From IMG/VR virus record IMGVR_UViG_3300030109_000117, positions 5,158-29,220 of that record: a stretch of 24,063 bases of DNA, one strand, 5' to 3'. Both the position numbers and the translations under genes were made by a program. The stretch is from a virus. Position 1 is the stretch's first letter. Each line of letters opens with the position of its first letter. The notes below the pieces were generated by a model that did not search any database, was not told the origin of the DNA, and saw only the letters and a list, made by a program, of their open reading frames with translations. Shown here one piece after another: positions 1 through 8,600 of the stretch.

Positions 1-1
1 T

Positions 2-103
2 GGTGGTGGCAACATCGGAACAGGAAATGTACCGGCTGCAGGGGAGACTACGTTTGCTGGGACTCCTAGAGCAGTTACCGGAACAGGTGAAGGAAGCACT
101 TAA
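2..103 (+). CDS. C-terminus of probable portal (head-tail connector) protein, partial
   Basis: This reading frame enters from the left edge and ends at TAA 101-103. The visible 33 residues are Gly/Thr/Ala-rich with no clear fold, like the flexible C-terminal tails of many T7-like portal proteins. The portal assignment rests mainly on position: it lies just upstream of scaffold and capsid genes in the usual podophage order. I chose this frame because 21 of its 33 third codon positions are A or T, as in the rest of the phage. The frame starting at base 3 is also open, to TAA 120-122, and reads as a helical Glu/Gln/Leu-rich tail, but its third positions are G-rich. The frame choice is therefore not certain. 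Confidence 0.5.
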   Translation, partial: GGGNIGTGNVPAAGETTFAGTPRAVTGTGEGST

Positions 104-124
104 CAGAAAAGAGGAGATGTAAGT

Positions 125-301
125 ATGTTAGATTTATTAGACACAATTTTAAAAATAGTAGGAGTAGTACCTTGGATAATTTCAATATGTTCAATGATTG
201 CTGCTATGACACCTACTCCTGCTGATGATAAATTAGTAGGTAAAGCGTATAAAATTATTGATTGGTTTGCTATAAATATAGGAAAAGCAAAGGATAAATA
301 A
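125..301 (+). CDS. Small single-span membrane protein, 58 aa, function unknown
   Basis: The gene starts at ATG 125 behind a strong Shine-Dalgarno sequence (GAGGAG, 111-116). Its TAA (299-301) overlaps the next ATG by one base, which implies translational coupling. Residues about 8-28 are hydrophobic (Ile/Val/Leu with a Pro-Trp) and should span the membrane once. The C-terminal half is charged and Lys-rich, ending in GKAKDK. I do not recognise a family with confidence. A tiny membrane protein next to the portal gene could be a holin-like or membrane-associated assembly factor, but nothing in the sequence decides this. It is supported by the good ribosome binding site, the lack of spare space and phage-typical codon use. 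Confidence 0.75.
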   Translation: MLDLLDTILKIVGVVPWIISICSMIAAMTPTPADDKLVGKAYKIIDWFAINIGKAKDK

Positions 302-906
302 TGAAAGAATTAACAGGCAGTCAAAAGAAAATAGATGTTAATAACAATAATAAAATAGATAAAGAAGATTTTATATTATTAAGAAAACAAAAACAAGAAG
401 GTGGTTCAATAGATAACCAAATGATAATGGCTATGGGCGAACCTGAAATGATGCCAGATGAAGAAATGGAAGATAACTATTTAGATTTTATAGTTGATGA
501 AGCATTAAACGAAGAAGAAGAAAATATGCTTATGTCAAAATTAGAACAAGATGAGCAACTATCAATGCTGTTTGATAAAGTATTAGAAGTTGCTTCAGAA
601 TTTGCTGGGTCTGGTCCTGTTGATGGACCGGGTTCAGGAGTCTCTGATTCGATACCTGCAAGGTTATCGGATGGAGAATTTGTCTTTACTGCGAAAGCTA
701 CAGAAGAAATCGGAGCTGATGAATTGATGCGTATGATGAAAGATGCTGAAGCTCAAGCAGATGAAAGACAAGGTATGCAGGAAGGTGGCATGACGCAAAA
801 CGTAGAAGAAGAAAAGGTTGACCAATTTGGAAGACCTATTGATTCTGATATAGCTCGTGATGAGTTAAAGAAAAGCATGTTGTCAGTTAATCCTAGATAC
901 CAATAA
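301..906 (+). CDS. Conserved-type phage virion/assembly protein with EF-hand-like N-terminus, 201 aa
   Basis: Acidic protein upstream of the scaffold gene. Residues 12-23 fit an EF-hand/dockerin-like calcium loop: Asp12, Asn14, Asn16, Lys18, then hydrophobic Ile19, Asp20 and Asp23. Residues 60-101 are Glu/Asp-rich and probably helical. Residues 105-133 contain a Gly-rich segment followed by SDSIPARLSDGEFVFTAKA. A similar DSIPA-x-LSDGEFV pattern is, from my memory of phage proteins, common in tailed-phage structural and tape-measure-like proteins, which supports a virion or assembly role. The ATG at 301 overlaps the preceding stop as TAATG, and AAGGA lies about 7 bases upstream. The specific function is unknown. 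A portal- or scaffold-associated role is inferred from the neighbours only. Confidence 0.75.
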   Translation: MKELTGSQKKIDVNNNNKIDKEDFILLRKQKQEGGSIDNQMIMAMGEPEMMPDEEMEDNYLDFIVDEALNEEEENMLMSKLEQDEQLSMLFDKVLEVASEFAGSGPVDGPGSGVSDSIPARLSDGEFVFTAKATEEIGADELMRMMKDAEAQADERQGMQEGGMTQNVEEEKVDQFGRPIDSDIARDELKKSMLSVNPRYQ

Positions 907-1037
907 ACGATAGAGCTACCCTATTAGCGTAGGCACTTTATCAAATTAAAAACCGAAAGGCTACCTTTACAATACAAGCCCTGCTAGTGCACAACGCAGC
1001 TACCTTGTAAACAAAGCCCCAATTAGGAGAAAAGAAA
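907..1037 (+). promoter_or_regulatory. Non-coding leader upstream of the scaffold-capsid genes, with GCTACC repeats and a hairpin
   Basis: This is the longest gene-free gap in the window. The hexamer GCTACC occurs three times, at 915-920, 960-965 and 999-1004. Two inverted-repeat options overlap. One pairs TACAAG (973-978) with CTTGTA (1004-1009), enclosing CTGC (981-984) with GCAG (996-999). The other pairs TTTACAA (966-972) with TTGTAAA (1005-1011). The two share 3' bases and so are mutually exclusive. The stretch ends in a strong Shine-Dalgarno sequence (AGGAG, 1025-1029) for the scaffold gene. It may hold a late promoter, an RNA processing site or a translation-control element. I cannot identify a consensus promoter. 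Confidence 0.45.
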
Positions 1038-1919
1038 ATGACTAATGAAGTCCAAAAAGAGGAAACGCCAAATCCTTATAATAAAAATAAACCTTGGCAC
1101 AAAGGAGAAGATAAACCTTTTGTATCATCAGAAAGTCTTTATTTTGAAGAACCTTCTGAAAAAAATAAACTTTTTAACAGTAACGATGTTACAGATATTG
1201 AAGCTGAAGGAAGTGTAAATAGAGAAGAACTGGAAACTAAAAAGGATGTTCCTTATAAAAAACCAGACTACAAAAAAAGATATGATGATTTAAAAAAACA
1301 TTACGATAATAAACTTAATGAGTTTAAACACAGAGAAGAAGAGTTAATAAATCAAGTTCAACAACCTGAATATAAAGCTCCAAAATCTGAAGAAGAACTT
1401 GAAAAGTTTAAGAATGATTATCCTGATGTGTATGAAGTAGTAGAAACTGTTGCTCATCTACAAAGCGAATCTAAAGCAAAAGTTCTAGAAGAACGCCTTA
1501 GTAAACTCCAAGAAAGAGAACAACAATTAGTACGACAAGATGCAGAAAAAAGGTTAGTAGAAAGACATCCTGATTTTGAAGATATTAGAAACAGCGATGA
1601 TTTTCATACATGGGCAAAAGAACAGCCTGATTCTATCCAGAAATGGATATACTCAAATGCTGATGATGCCGATTTAGCTTCCCGTGCTTTAGATTTATTT
1701 AAGAAAGATTTTGGTATAGAACCTACAAAGACTAAGTCATCTTCTAAACCGACTAGAAAATCTGCTGCAGATATGGTTTCAACTAAAACTACAACTGTTG
1801 AACCAAAGCAGGAGAAAGTATGGTCAGAAAGGGAGATTGCTGCATTAAGTATGGCAGAGTTTGATAGATACGAAAAGGAAATATCAGATGCTATGCAAGA
1901 AGGCAGAATCACAAAATAA
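1038..1919 (+). CDS. Capsid scaffolding/assembly protein, 293 aa
   Basis: Predicted internal scaffold that directs assembly of the capsid protein encoded next door. The protein is strongly charged, Lys/Glu-rich and largely helical. Residues about 70-180 look like a long coiled coil, followed by a Ser/Thr/Lys-rich linker near 235-255 and a basic-acidic C-terminal helix ending in GRITK. There is no Cys and no enzyme motif. This composition, and the position immediately before the major capsid gene, is what T7 gp9-like scaffolds show. Primary sequence in this family is poorly conserved, so the call rests on composition and context. Start ATG 1038 follows AGGAG at 1025-1029; 25 bases separate it from the capsid gene. 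Confidence 0.8.
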   Translation: MTNEVQKEETPNPYNKNKPWHKGEDKPFVSSESLYFEEPSEKNKLFNSNDVTDIEAEGSVNREELETKKDVPYKKPDYKKRYDDLKKHYDNKLNEFKHREEELINQVQQPEYKAPKSEEELEKFKNDYPDVYEVVETVAHLQSESKAKVLEERLSKLQEREQQLVRQDAEKRLVERHPDFEDIRNSDDFHTWAKEQPDSIQKWIYSNADDADLASRALDLFKKDFGIEPTKTKSSSKPTRKSAADMVSTKTTTVEPKQEKVWSEREIAALSMAEFDRYEKEISDAMQEGRITK

Positions 1920-1944
1920 ACTATAACTTAAAGGAGAAAGTATC

Positions 1945-2916
1945 ATGGCTCAATTTTTTGAACCCTCAACCGATACAAATGCTAACTTTGCAAACTCCGT
2001 AAGTGGACAAGCTAATAGTTTCTTTTTACCTTCGGTTTACTCTAAAAAGGTTTTAAACTTCTTTAGAAAAGCCTCGGTAGTAGAAGCTATCACAAACACC
2101 GACTATGCCGGTGAGATATCCTCTTTCGGAGACTCTGTAAAGATTATCAAAGAACCTGTTATTTCTGTGTCAGATTACACAAGAAATAGCGATACAACTG
2201 AAACTAGACTAACAGACCAAGAAATTACTTTGGTTGTTGATAGTGCTAAAGCTTTCAAATTCATCGTAGATGATATTGAAACAAATATGTCACATGTCAA
2301 CTTCAAAGAGGTTGCTTCAAGCTCTGCTGCGTATGCTCTTAAAGATTCATACGATGCTGCTGTTTTAGCAACTATGTTCTCTGGAGTCTCTAGCTCATCA
2401 CCGGACCATGTGTTAGGTGCTGATAATGCTACAGACTTAGGTGCTGGAGTTTATGATGGAACTGGCAACATAGATTTAGGTGTGTCTGGTGAAACAGACC
2501 CTCTAGACCTTTTAGCTAGAATGGCAAGACTTTTAGATGAACAAAATGTACCTGAAGAAGGTAGATGGTTTGTTGCAAGTCCTGACTTCTACGAAGTGCT
2601 AGGTCAATCAGCTTCTAAATTGTTATCTGTAGACTTCAACGCAGGTCAAGGTTCAATTAGAAACGGATTAGTTTCAAGTGGTAAACTAAGAGGATTTGAT
2701 ATGTACAAATCTAATAACATTGCAAGCACATCTAATGCTGCTGGTAAATGTATGGGTGGTCATATATCCTCTACTGCAACTGCTAATACTATTCTCTCAA
2801 CAGAAGTGTTAAGAGACCCAACATCGTTTGGTGATATAGTTAGAGGCTTACATGTCTATGGTGCAAAAGTACTTAGAGATGAAGCTCTAGTAAGTGCATT
2901 CTATGGTATTGACTAA
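1945..2916 (+). CDS. Major capsid protein, HK97-fold, T7-like, 323 aa
   Basis: Forms the icosahedral shell. Length (323 aa) fits podophage capsid proteins of the T7 gp10 kind. The N-terminal part carries the typical run of phage capsid features: a segment around residues 30-45 (YSKKVLNFFRKASVVEAITN) followed by a GDSVKI-type beta strand. The middle has a helical region (DDIETN...AAYALKDSYDAAV), and the C-terminal third has an AGKCMGGHISSTAT-like P-domain strand and a conserved-looking VYGAKVLRDEAL ending. The start at 1945 follows AAGGAG (1931-1936). The gene is visibly less AT-rich than its neighbours, as expected for the most highly expressed virion gene. Its transcript probably ends at the hairpin just downstream. 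Confidence 0.93.
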   Translation: MAQFFEPSTDTNANFANSVSGQANSFFLPSVYSKKVLNFFRKASVVEAITNTDYAGEISSFGDSVKIIKEPVISVSDYTRNSDTTETRLTDQEITLVVDSAKAFKFIVDDIETNMSHVNFKEVASSSAAYALKDSYDAAVLATMFSGVSSSSPDHVLGADNATDLGAGVYDGTGNIDLGVSGETDPLDLLARMARLLDEQNVPEEGRWFVASPDFYEVLGQSASKLLSVDFNAGQGSIRNGLVSSGKLRGFDMYKSNNIASTSNAAGKCMGGHISSTATANTILSTEVLRDPTSFGDIVRGLHVYGAKVLRDEALVSAFYGID

Positions 2917-2925
2917 TATCAATTC

Positions 2926-2957
2926 GGGGGAGTCTTAGGACTCCTCCACTTTATTTT
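2926..2957 (+). terminator. Rho-independent terminator after the capsid gene
   Basis: GGGGGAGTC (2926-2934) pairs with GACTCCTCC (2939-2947) around a TTAG loop. This gives a nine-pair stem with a single G-U pair, followed by a T-rich run (2950-2957). A terminator or attenuator directly behind the capsid gene is the arrangement of T7 (T-phi after gene 10) and raises capsid mRNA relative to downstream genes. RNase processing of the hairpin is an alternative reading. Confidence 0.85.
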
Positions 2958-2968
2958 AAGGTAATAAT

Positions 2969-3118
2969 ATGAAAAATAAAAAAAGAACAATGTATAAACA
3001 TGGTGGCTCACATGATGGCAATGCTTTAGCTAAAAGAAAAAAAGCTAATATGGGTAGAATGATGTACAAAGATGGTGGAATGTACAAAGAAGATATGCCA
3101 AAAGCTAAACCTTGCTAA
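2969..3118 (+). CDS. Tiny basic Met/Lys/Gly-rich protein, 49 aa
   Basis: An open frame from ATG 2969 to TAA 3116-3118, with AAGG about 8 bases upstream and in the only space between the capsid terminator and the next gene. The product is very basic and repeats a short pattern: MYKHGG near the start, then MYKDGG and MYKE later. It has no hydrophobic core, so it is likely disordered and may bind DNA or a virion surface. The Gly-Gly/Lys/Met style recalls the N-terminus of the large protein starting at 11410. I know of no assigned function. It is short, so coding status rests on the ribosome binding site, gene packing and codon use. Confidence 0.6.
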   Translation: MKNKKRTMYKHGGSHDGNALAKRKKANMGRMMYKDGGMYKEDMPKAKPC

Positions 3119-3119
3119 T

Positions 3120-3266
3120 ATGAAAGTAAAAGCACCAAAAGGCTATCATTGGATGAAACAACCCAAAGGTAGTTTTAAATTAATGAAACACACAGGAAAG
3201 TTTGTTAAGCACAAAGGTGCAAGTTTAACAGCAAACTTTGCAATACAAAAAGTACACAAAAAATAA
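3120..3266 (+). CDS. Small basic protein, 48 aa, unknown function
   Basis: ATG 3120 lies one base after the previous stop (TAA-T-ATG), and its own TAA overlaps the ATG of the adapter gene by one base, so the three are probably translationally coupled. A GTG-type or internal start further upstream (3072) would run through the preceding gene in another frame and is less likely. The product is about one quarter Lys with several His and aromatic residues (KGYHW, FKLMKH), with no membrane segment and no acidic patch. It resembles a small nucleic-acid- or capsid-binding protein in composition only. Position between capsid and adapter suggests a minor head component. Confidence 0.65.
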   Translation: MKVKAPKGYHWMKQPKGSFKLMKHTGKFVKHKGASLTANFAIQKVHKK

Positions 3267-4039
3267 TGGCAACAACATATCTAGATTTAAGCAATGAAGT
3301 TCTTAGAGAACTAAATGAAGTAGTATTAACATCTGGCTCGTTTGCTTCAGCTACAGGAATACAAGCTTTTGTAAAAGATGCAATAAATAAATCATTGTTT
3401 GATATAGCAAATGCTGAACCAGAGTTACCTTTTTTTAGTGCTGGAGTTAGTGGAGGTACAGACCCTTTTTATGGGAATGTAACAGTAGCTACAGTAGCAG
3501 GACAAAGATGGTATACTCTAAAATCTAGTAGTTCTAGTATAACTACAGATTACTCTGCAGTTGATTGGGATGATTTTTATATTACTACTATTAATGTTAG
3601 TGGTGAATCAGAACCATATGTATCACAAGGATTAAAGTTTTTAACTCTTGCTGATTGGAAACAGTATTATAGAGATTCAGAAAATGCAGATGATGCTAAA
3701 GGCTCAGATGCTTCTCACGGAGAACCTATACATGTTTTTAAAAGTCCAGACCATAGAAAGTTTGGGTTAAGTCCAATACCAGATAAAGTTTATAATGTTC
3801 ATTTTTATGCTTTTGAAAAACCAACAGCTTTATCAGCTTACGATGATACTATAGTAATGCCAGAACAATATAGTAATGTAATAACAGCCAGAACTAGATA
3901 CTATGTACATCAATTTAAAGAAAATATTCAACAAGCTGCTATGGCACAAGATGACTATAAAAAAGCATTAAGAGCTATGAAAAGTAATTTAATTAATCCA
4001 CAACCAAAATATATGACAGATGATAGGAGATACTTTTAG
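3266..4039 (+). CDS. Head-tail adapter / tail tubular protein A-like, 257 aa
   Basis: Predicted ring protein that sits below the portal and joins head to tail, corresponding to T7 gp11 or P22 gp4. The N-terminus has the usual helical opening of this family (YLDLSNEVLRELNEV, then a second helix with VKDAINKSLFDIAN). The middle is beta-rich and the C-terminus returns to helices (PEQYSNVITARTRYYVHQFKENIQQAAMAQDDYKKALRAM). Its place after the capsid gene and directly before the large beta-rich tail protein matches the gp11-gp12 pairing. The gene overlaps the preceding stop (TAATG) and its TAG overlaps the next GTG start. Function is by architecture and context; the residues themselves are not diagnostic. 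Confidence 0.78.
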   Translation: MATTYLDLSNEVLRELNEVVLTSGSFASATGIQAFVKDAINKSLFDIANAEPELPFFSAGVSGGTDPFYGNVTVATVAGQRWYTLKSSSSSITTDYSAVDWDDFYITTINVSGESEPYVSQGLKFLTLADWKQYYRDSENADDAKGSDASHGEPIHVFKSPDHRKFGLSPIPDKVYNVHFYAFEKPTALSAYDDTIVMPEQYSNVITARTRYYVHQFKENIQQAAMAQDDYKKALRAMKSNLINPQPKYMTDDRRYF

Positions 4040-5655
4040 TGGCAGCTTCTTTACCATTTTCAGTACCCTTACAAGGTGGTCTTAATAAATCTACTAACTC
4101 ATTAGCATTATTAAGAACTCCCGGAGTTGCAACAAAGTTAAGAAACTTTGAAGTATCTATTGAAGGTGGGTATAGAAGAATAAATGGTTATACTGTTTTT
4201 GGTGGTGGTAGTGCTGTTAGACCTAATACTGCACAAGACATAGAAGGTTTATCAGTTTACGCAGATGGGGTTGTAGCTGTAGCAGGTAATGATATATTTT
4301 TTAGTCAAGATGGTACAAGTTATTTACAAATAAATAAAGCTAGTGTAGATGCTTCTGGTGATAATTTCAGTACCTTTTCAGGTCGTAGTGAGTTAAGTTT
4401 AACTTCTATAGACCAATGTGAGTTTGCATTGTTTGAAGGTACTTCTGATTATGGTGAATTAGTTATAACAGATAAGAGTGGTAACAATAAACCTTTCTTA
4501 TTTAAAATGACAGGAACAGGAACTGCATTATCTTCTAGAACTTACTTTGTTAGTCAAATAACAATTAGTGGTTCAACAACTGCTAAGTTTTGTACTATAC
4601 ATGATAATCACTTAGTATTAGCAGGAGACCCAAGTACACCTAATACTATTTATTATAGTTCAACAGGAGATATAGATAGCTTTAGTGGTTCTGGTGCAGG
4701 TAGTGTAACATTAGAAGATAAAATAGTAGGATTAAAAAGTTTCCGTAATGAACTATTTATATTTTGTCAAAACTCAATATTTAAGTTACAAAACATAAAT
4801 AATGCTAGTACTGTTGCAGTAGTACCGGTTACAAAAAACGTAGGTTGTGTTGATGGTCAAACTATCCAAGAGATTGCTGGTGATTTAATATTCTTAGCAC
4901 CAGATGGATTTAGAACAGTTGCTGGTACTGCAAGAATTGGTGACGTTGAATTAGGAACTATAAGTCAAGCTATACAGCCTATTGTAAATGAAATATTAAA
5001 CACAACAGGATTACAATTTAGTAGTGTAGTTATTAGAGATAAATCACAATATAGAATGTTTTATAGTGCTGATACTCAATCAACTGCAGGTTCAAAAGGA
5101 ATTATAGGAACACTAAGACCTAATGGTTTTGAATGGTCAGAAACATTAGGCATACAAGCTCCAGCTATTACATCAGGATTTGATAGTAGTGGAGTAGAAA
5201 AATTTTATCATGGTGATAGAGATGGTTATGTTTATAATCACGATACAGGAAATAGTTTTAATCCAGCAGGAACATCTACAAATGTAGAAGCAGAGTACCA
5301 ATCACCAGATTTTGATTATGGTGATTTAGGCACATTAAAAACTTTAGATTATGCTAAGTTTTCATTTACTCCAGAAGGAGAATGTCAACCTACTTTAAGA
5401 TATAAGTTTGATTATGATAGTAATACAGTTCCACAACCATTAGATATACTTTTAGATTCTATACCAGAACCAGCTTTATTTGGAGTTGCTACATTTAATT
5501 CACAAAAGTTTGGAGCAGCACAGCAACCTTTGGTTAGACAAACTTTAACAGGTAGTGGACATAGTAATTTTTTTAGAATTTTTAGTGCAGATACAAATGC
5601 ACCATACGCAATTAATGGACTATATATAACATATAGACCTTCAGGAAGACAATAG
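4039..5655 (+). CDS. Tail stabilisation/nozzle protein (P22 gp10- or T7 gp12-like), 538 aa
   Basis: A beta-rich protein expected to form the tail hub below the adapter. The N-terminal segment (PLQGGLNKSTNSLALLRTPG, then a GYRRINGY motif) is the signature opening of phage stabilisation proteins. It is followed by repeated beta-propeller-like strands with turns such as AGNDIFFSQDG, LVLAGDPSTPNTIYYS and LFIFCQNSIFKL. The C-terminal part is also beta-rich and ends in a SNFFRIF...INGLYITYRPSGRQ strand set. The start codon is GTG at 4039, overlapping the previous TAG by one base. Translation probably continues by reinitiation, since no strong Shine-Dalgarno is visible. Whether it is closer to T7 gp12 or to P22 gp10 cannot be told by eye. 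Confidence 0.8.
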   Translation: MAASLPFSVPLQGGLNKSTNSLALLRTPGVATKLRNFEVSIEGGYRRINGYTVFGGGSAVRPNTAQDIEGLSVYADGVVAVAGNDIFFSQDGTSYLQINKASVDASGDNFSTFSGRSELSLTSIDQCEFALFEGTSDYGELVITDKSGNNKPFLFKMTGTGTALSSRTYFVSQITISGSTTAKFCTIHDNHLVLAGDPSTPNTIYYSSTGDIDSFSGSGAGSVTLEDKIVGLKSFRNELFIFCQNSIFKLQNINNASTVAVVPVTKNVGCVDGQTIQEIAGDLIFLAPDGFRTVAGTARIGDVELGTISQAIQPIVNEILNTTGLQFSSVVIRDKSQYRMFYSADTQSTAGSKGIIGTLRPNGFEWSETLGIQAPAITSGFDSSGVEKFYHGDRDGYVYNHDTGNSFNPAGTSTNVEAEYQSPDFDYGDLGTLKTLDYAKFSFTPEGECQPTLRYKFDYDSNTVPQPLDILLDSIPEPALFGVATFNSQKFGAAQQPLVRQTLTGSGHSNFFRIFSADTNAPYAINGLYITYRPSGRQ

Positions 5656-5667
5656 GAGATATAAAAG

Positions 5668-8600
5668 ATGGCAGGATATACTAGACAGAGTTCATTTAGT
5701 GATGGCGATACCATTACTGCTGCACTTTTTAACAATGAATATAATCAATTAGTAAATGCTTTTAATGTAAGTTCAGGACACAGTCACGATGGTAGTACAA
5801 CCGGTGATGGTGGTCCTATCTCAAACTTATTTAGTAATGCTTTAGTGTTTGGAACAAATGCTGAAAGTGATATTGCTATTACATTTAATGCTGCATCTAA
5901 CGATGGTGTATTAACATGGAAAGAAGATGAAGATTACTTTGAGTTCTCTGATGACTTATTAATTGCAACAACAGAAAAAATACAGTTTAGAGATACAGCT
6001 ATATACATCAATTCTAGTACTGATGGACAATTAGACTTAGTAGCTGATACAGAAATACAAATAGCAGCAACTACTGTAGATATAAATGGTAATGCTGATA
6101 TATCTGGTAACTTAGGTATAGGTGGTAATCTAACAGTAACAGGTACTACAACATTTAATGGTGGTACTATTACTATGGGTGATGCTGCTACAGATAATGT
6201 AGTCTTTGGAGCTGATGTAGATTCTAACATTATTCCAGATGATGATAATACTTATGACCTTGGTAGTTCTTCACAAGAGTGGAAAGACTTATATATTGAT
6301 GGTATTGCATACTTAGATGGTATTAACTTTAATGGTACAGCGATTACTTCAACTGCTGCAGAATTAAATATCTTAGATGGTGTTACAAGTACTGCAGCAG
6401 AATTAAATTTATTAGATGGAGTAACTAGCACAACAGCCGAATTAAATATACTTGATGGAGTTACAGCAAGTGCTACAGACATTAATCTTATTGATGGTAT
6501 TACTAATGGTACAGTAATCGCAAGTAAAGCAATTATTACAGACTCTAATAAAGATATTACAGGTGGTAGAAATATTACTATTTCCGGAGAACTTGATGCA
6601 GCTACATTAGATATATCAGGCAACGCAGATATTGATGGTACACTTGAAACAGATGCACTATCTATAAATGGTACAACAGTTACATCAACTGCAGCAGAAC
6701 TTAATATACTTGATGGAGTAACAAGTACAGCAGCAGAACTTAATATACTTGATGGAGTTACCTCAACTGCTGCAGAATTAAATATCCTTGACGGAGTAAC
6801 GAGTACTGCTGCAGAATTAAACATTTTAGATGGTGTTACAAGCACAGCAGCAGAGTTAAACATATTAGATGGTGTTACAGCTAGTGCAACTGATATTAAT
6901 CTTATAGATGGAATAACAAACGGAACAGTAATAGCAAGTAAAGCTATTATAACAGATTCAAACAAAGACATTACTGGTGGTAGAAACATAACGATTAGTG
7001 GTGAATTAGATGCAGCTACATTAGATATTAGTGGTGATGCAGACATAGATGGAACACTAGAAGCCGATGCAATTACTATTGGTGGTGTAACTTTAGCAGA
7101 AACAATTAGTGATACTGTAGGTGCTATGGTAACAAGTAATACTGAAAGTGGTATTACAGTAGCATATGATGATTCAGATAATACATTAGACTTTACAGTT
7201 GGTACACTTAATCAAAATACAACAGGTTCAGCAGCTACTTTAACAACTGCAAGAACTATTGGTGGTGTAAGTTTTGATGGTAGTGCTAATATTAATTTAC
7301 CCGGTGTAAATGCTGCAGGTAATCAAGATACAACTGGTAATGCTGCAACAGCTACTTTAGCTACAACAACAACAGTTACAGACAGTACAGCAAATACAAA
7401 TTTCCCTGTAGTTTTTCATAATGAATCAAATGGTTTATTAGATGATACAGGTGCTTTAAGATATAATCCTAGTACAGGAGAACTATTAGTTCCTAAACTT
7501 ACTGTAGCAGGTACAACTACTCAAGTAGATACAGTTACTATGGAAGCTTCAAATGCTATTGTTTTTGAAGGAGCTACAGCAGATGCACACGAAACTACAC
7601 TTAGTGTAATAGACCCAACAGCAGATAGAACAATTAGTTTACCTAATGCTACTGGTACTCTTTCGTTAATAACTGGAACAGAAACATTAACAAACAAAAC
7701 ACTTACTGCTCCTACGCTTACAGGTACAACTGTAGTAGCATCTCTAGACATCTCAGGCGATATAGACGTAGACGGCACTACTAACCTAGATGTAGTAGAT
7801 ATAGATGGTGCTGTAGATATGGCTTCTACACTACAAGTAGATGGAGCTATTACAGGTTCAAGCACAATTAATGGCGTAGGTATTTCATACAATATATCTA
7901 ACTTTTCTCAAAGTTTACTTATCAGTAATGATGCAGGAACAGGTACTTTATCTAGTGCTTCAAATAATACAGGTCTAGGACATGAAGTATTTGATGATTT
8001 AACATCTGGCGACCAAAATACAGGTGTAGGTTCTTTAGCATTAACTAAATTAACTACAGGTGGAAATAATACAGGTATAGGAACTGTTGCACTTACAGCA
8101 AACACTACAGGTAGTTTTAATACAGCAGTAGGTGATAATTCTCTAGCAGCAAACACCACAGGTGAAGTAAATGTTGGTATTGGTGCTAACGCATTACTAT
8201 CTAATACAACTGCTGACCAAAATACAGCCGTTGGTACTAATGCTATGTATGCGAATACTACAGGTGCAGATAATGTTGCTCTTGGGCATAATACTCTAGA
8301 CGCTAATACTACTGGTGGTTCAAATACTGCTTTAGGTAAAGGTGCTTTAGGTGCTAATACAACAGCCAGTAACAACACAGCAGTTGGTAAAAACTCTATG
8401 GAATTGAACAGTACAGGTGCTGACAACACAGCAGTAGGTTCAGGTTCACTAGGTTCAAACAGTACAGCTTCTAACAACACAGCAGTAGGTAAAGCAGCAC
8501 TAAATGCTAATACTACTGGTGCTAATAACACAGCAGTTGGTAGAGAAGCATTGCTTCTTAATACTACAGGTGCTTCAAACACAGCTTTAGGTTCTACATC

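Noticed and set aside
1604-1912. Minus-strand frame of 102 codons in the scaffold gene
   Set aside because: It lies wholly within the well-supported scaffold gene, with no ribosome binding site.
3072-3119. Upstream start giving a 64-residue version of the protein at 3120
   Set aside because: It would overlap the 49-codon gene in another frame. ATG 3120 lies one base after that gene's stop and fits the coupled arrangement.
6252-7046. Long open frame on the minus strand (264 codons), with others through 7500-9650
   Set aside because: They mirror the periodic repeats of the fibre gene, whose 51-base and 39-base periods keep antisense frames open. They have no ribosome binding sites and low-complexity Ser/Val/Ala products.
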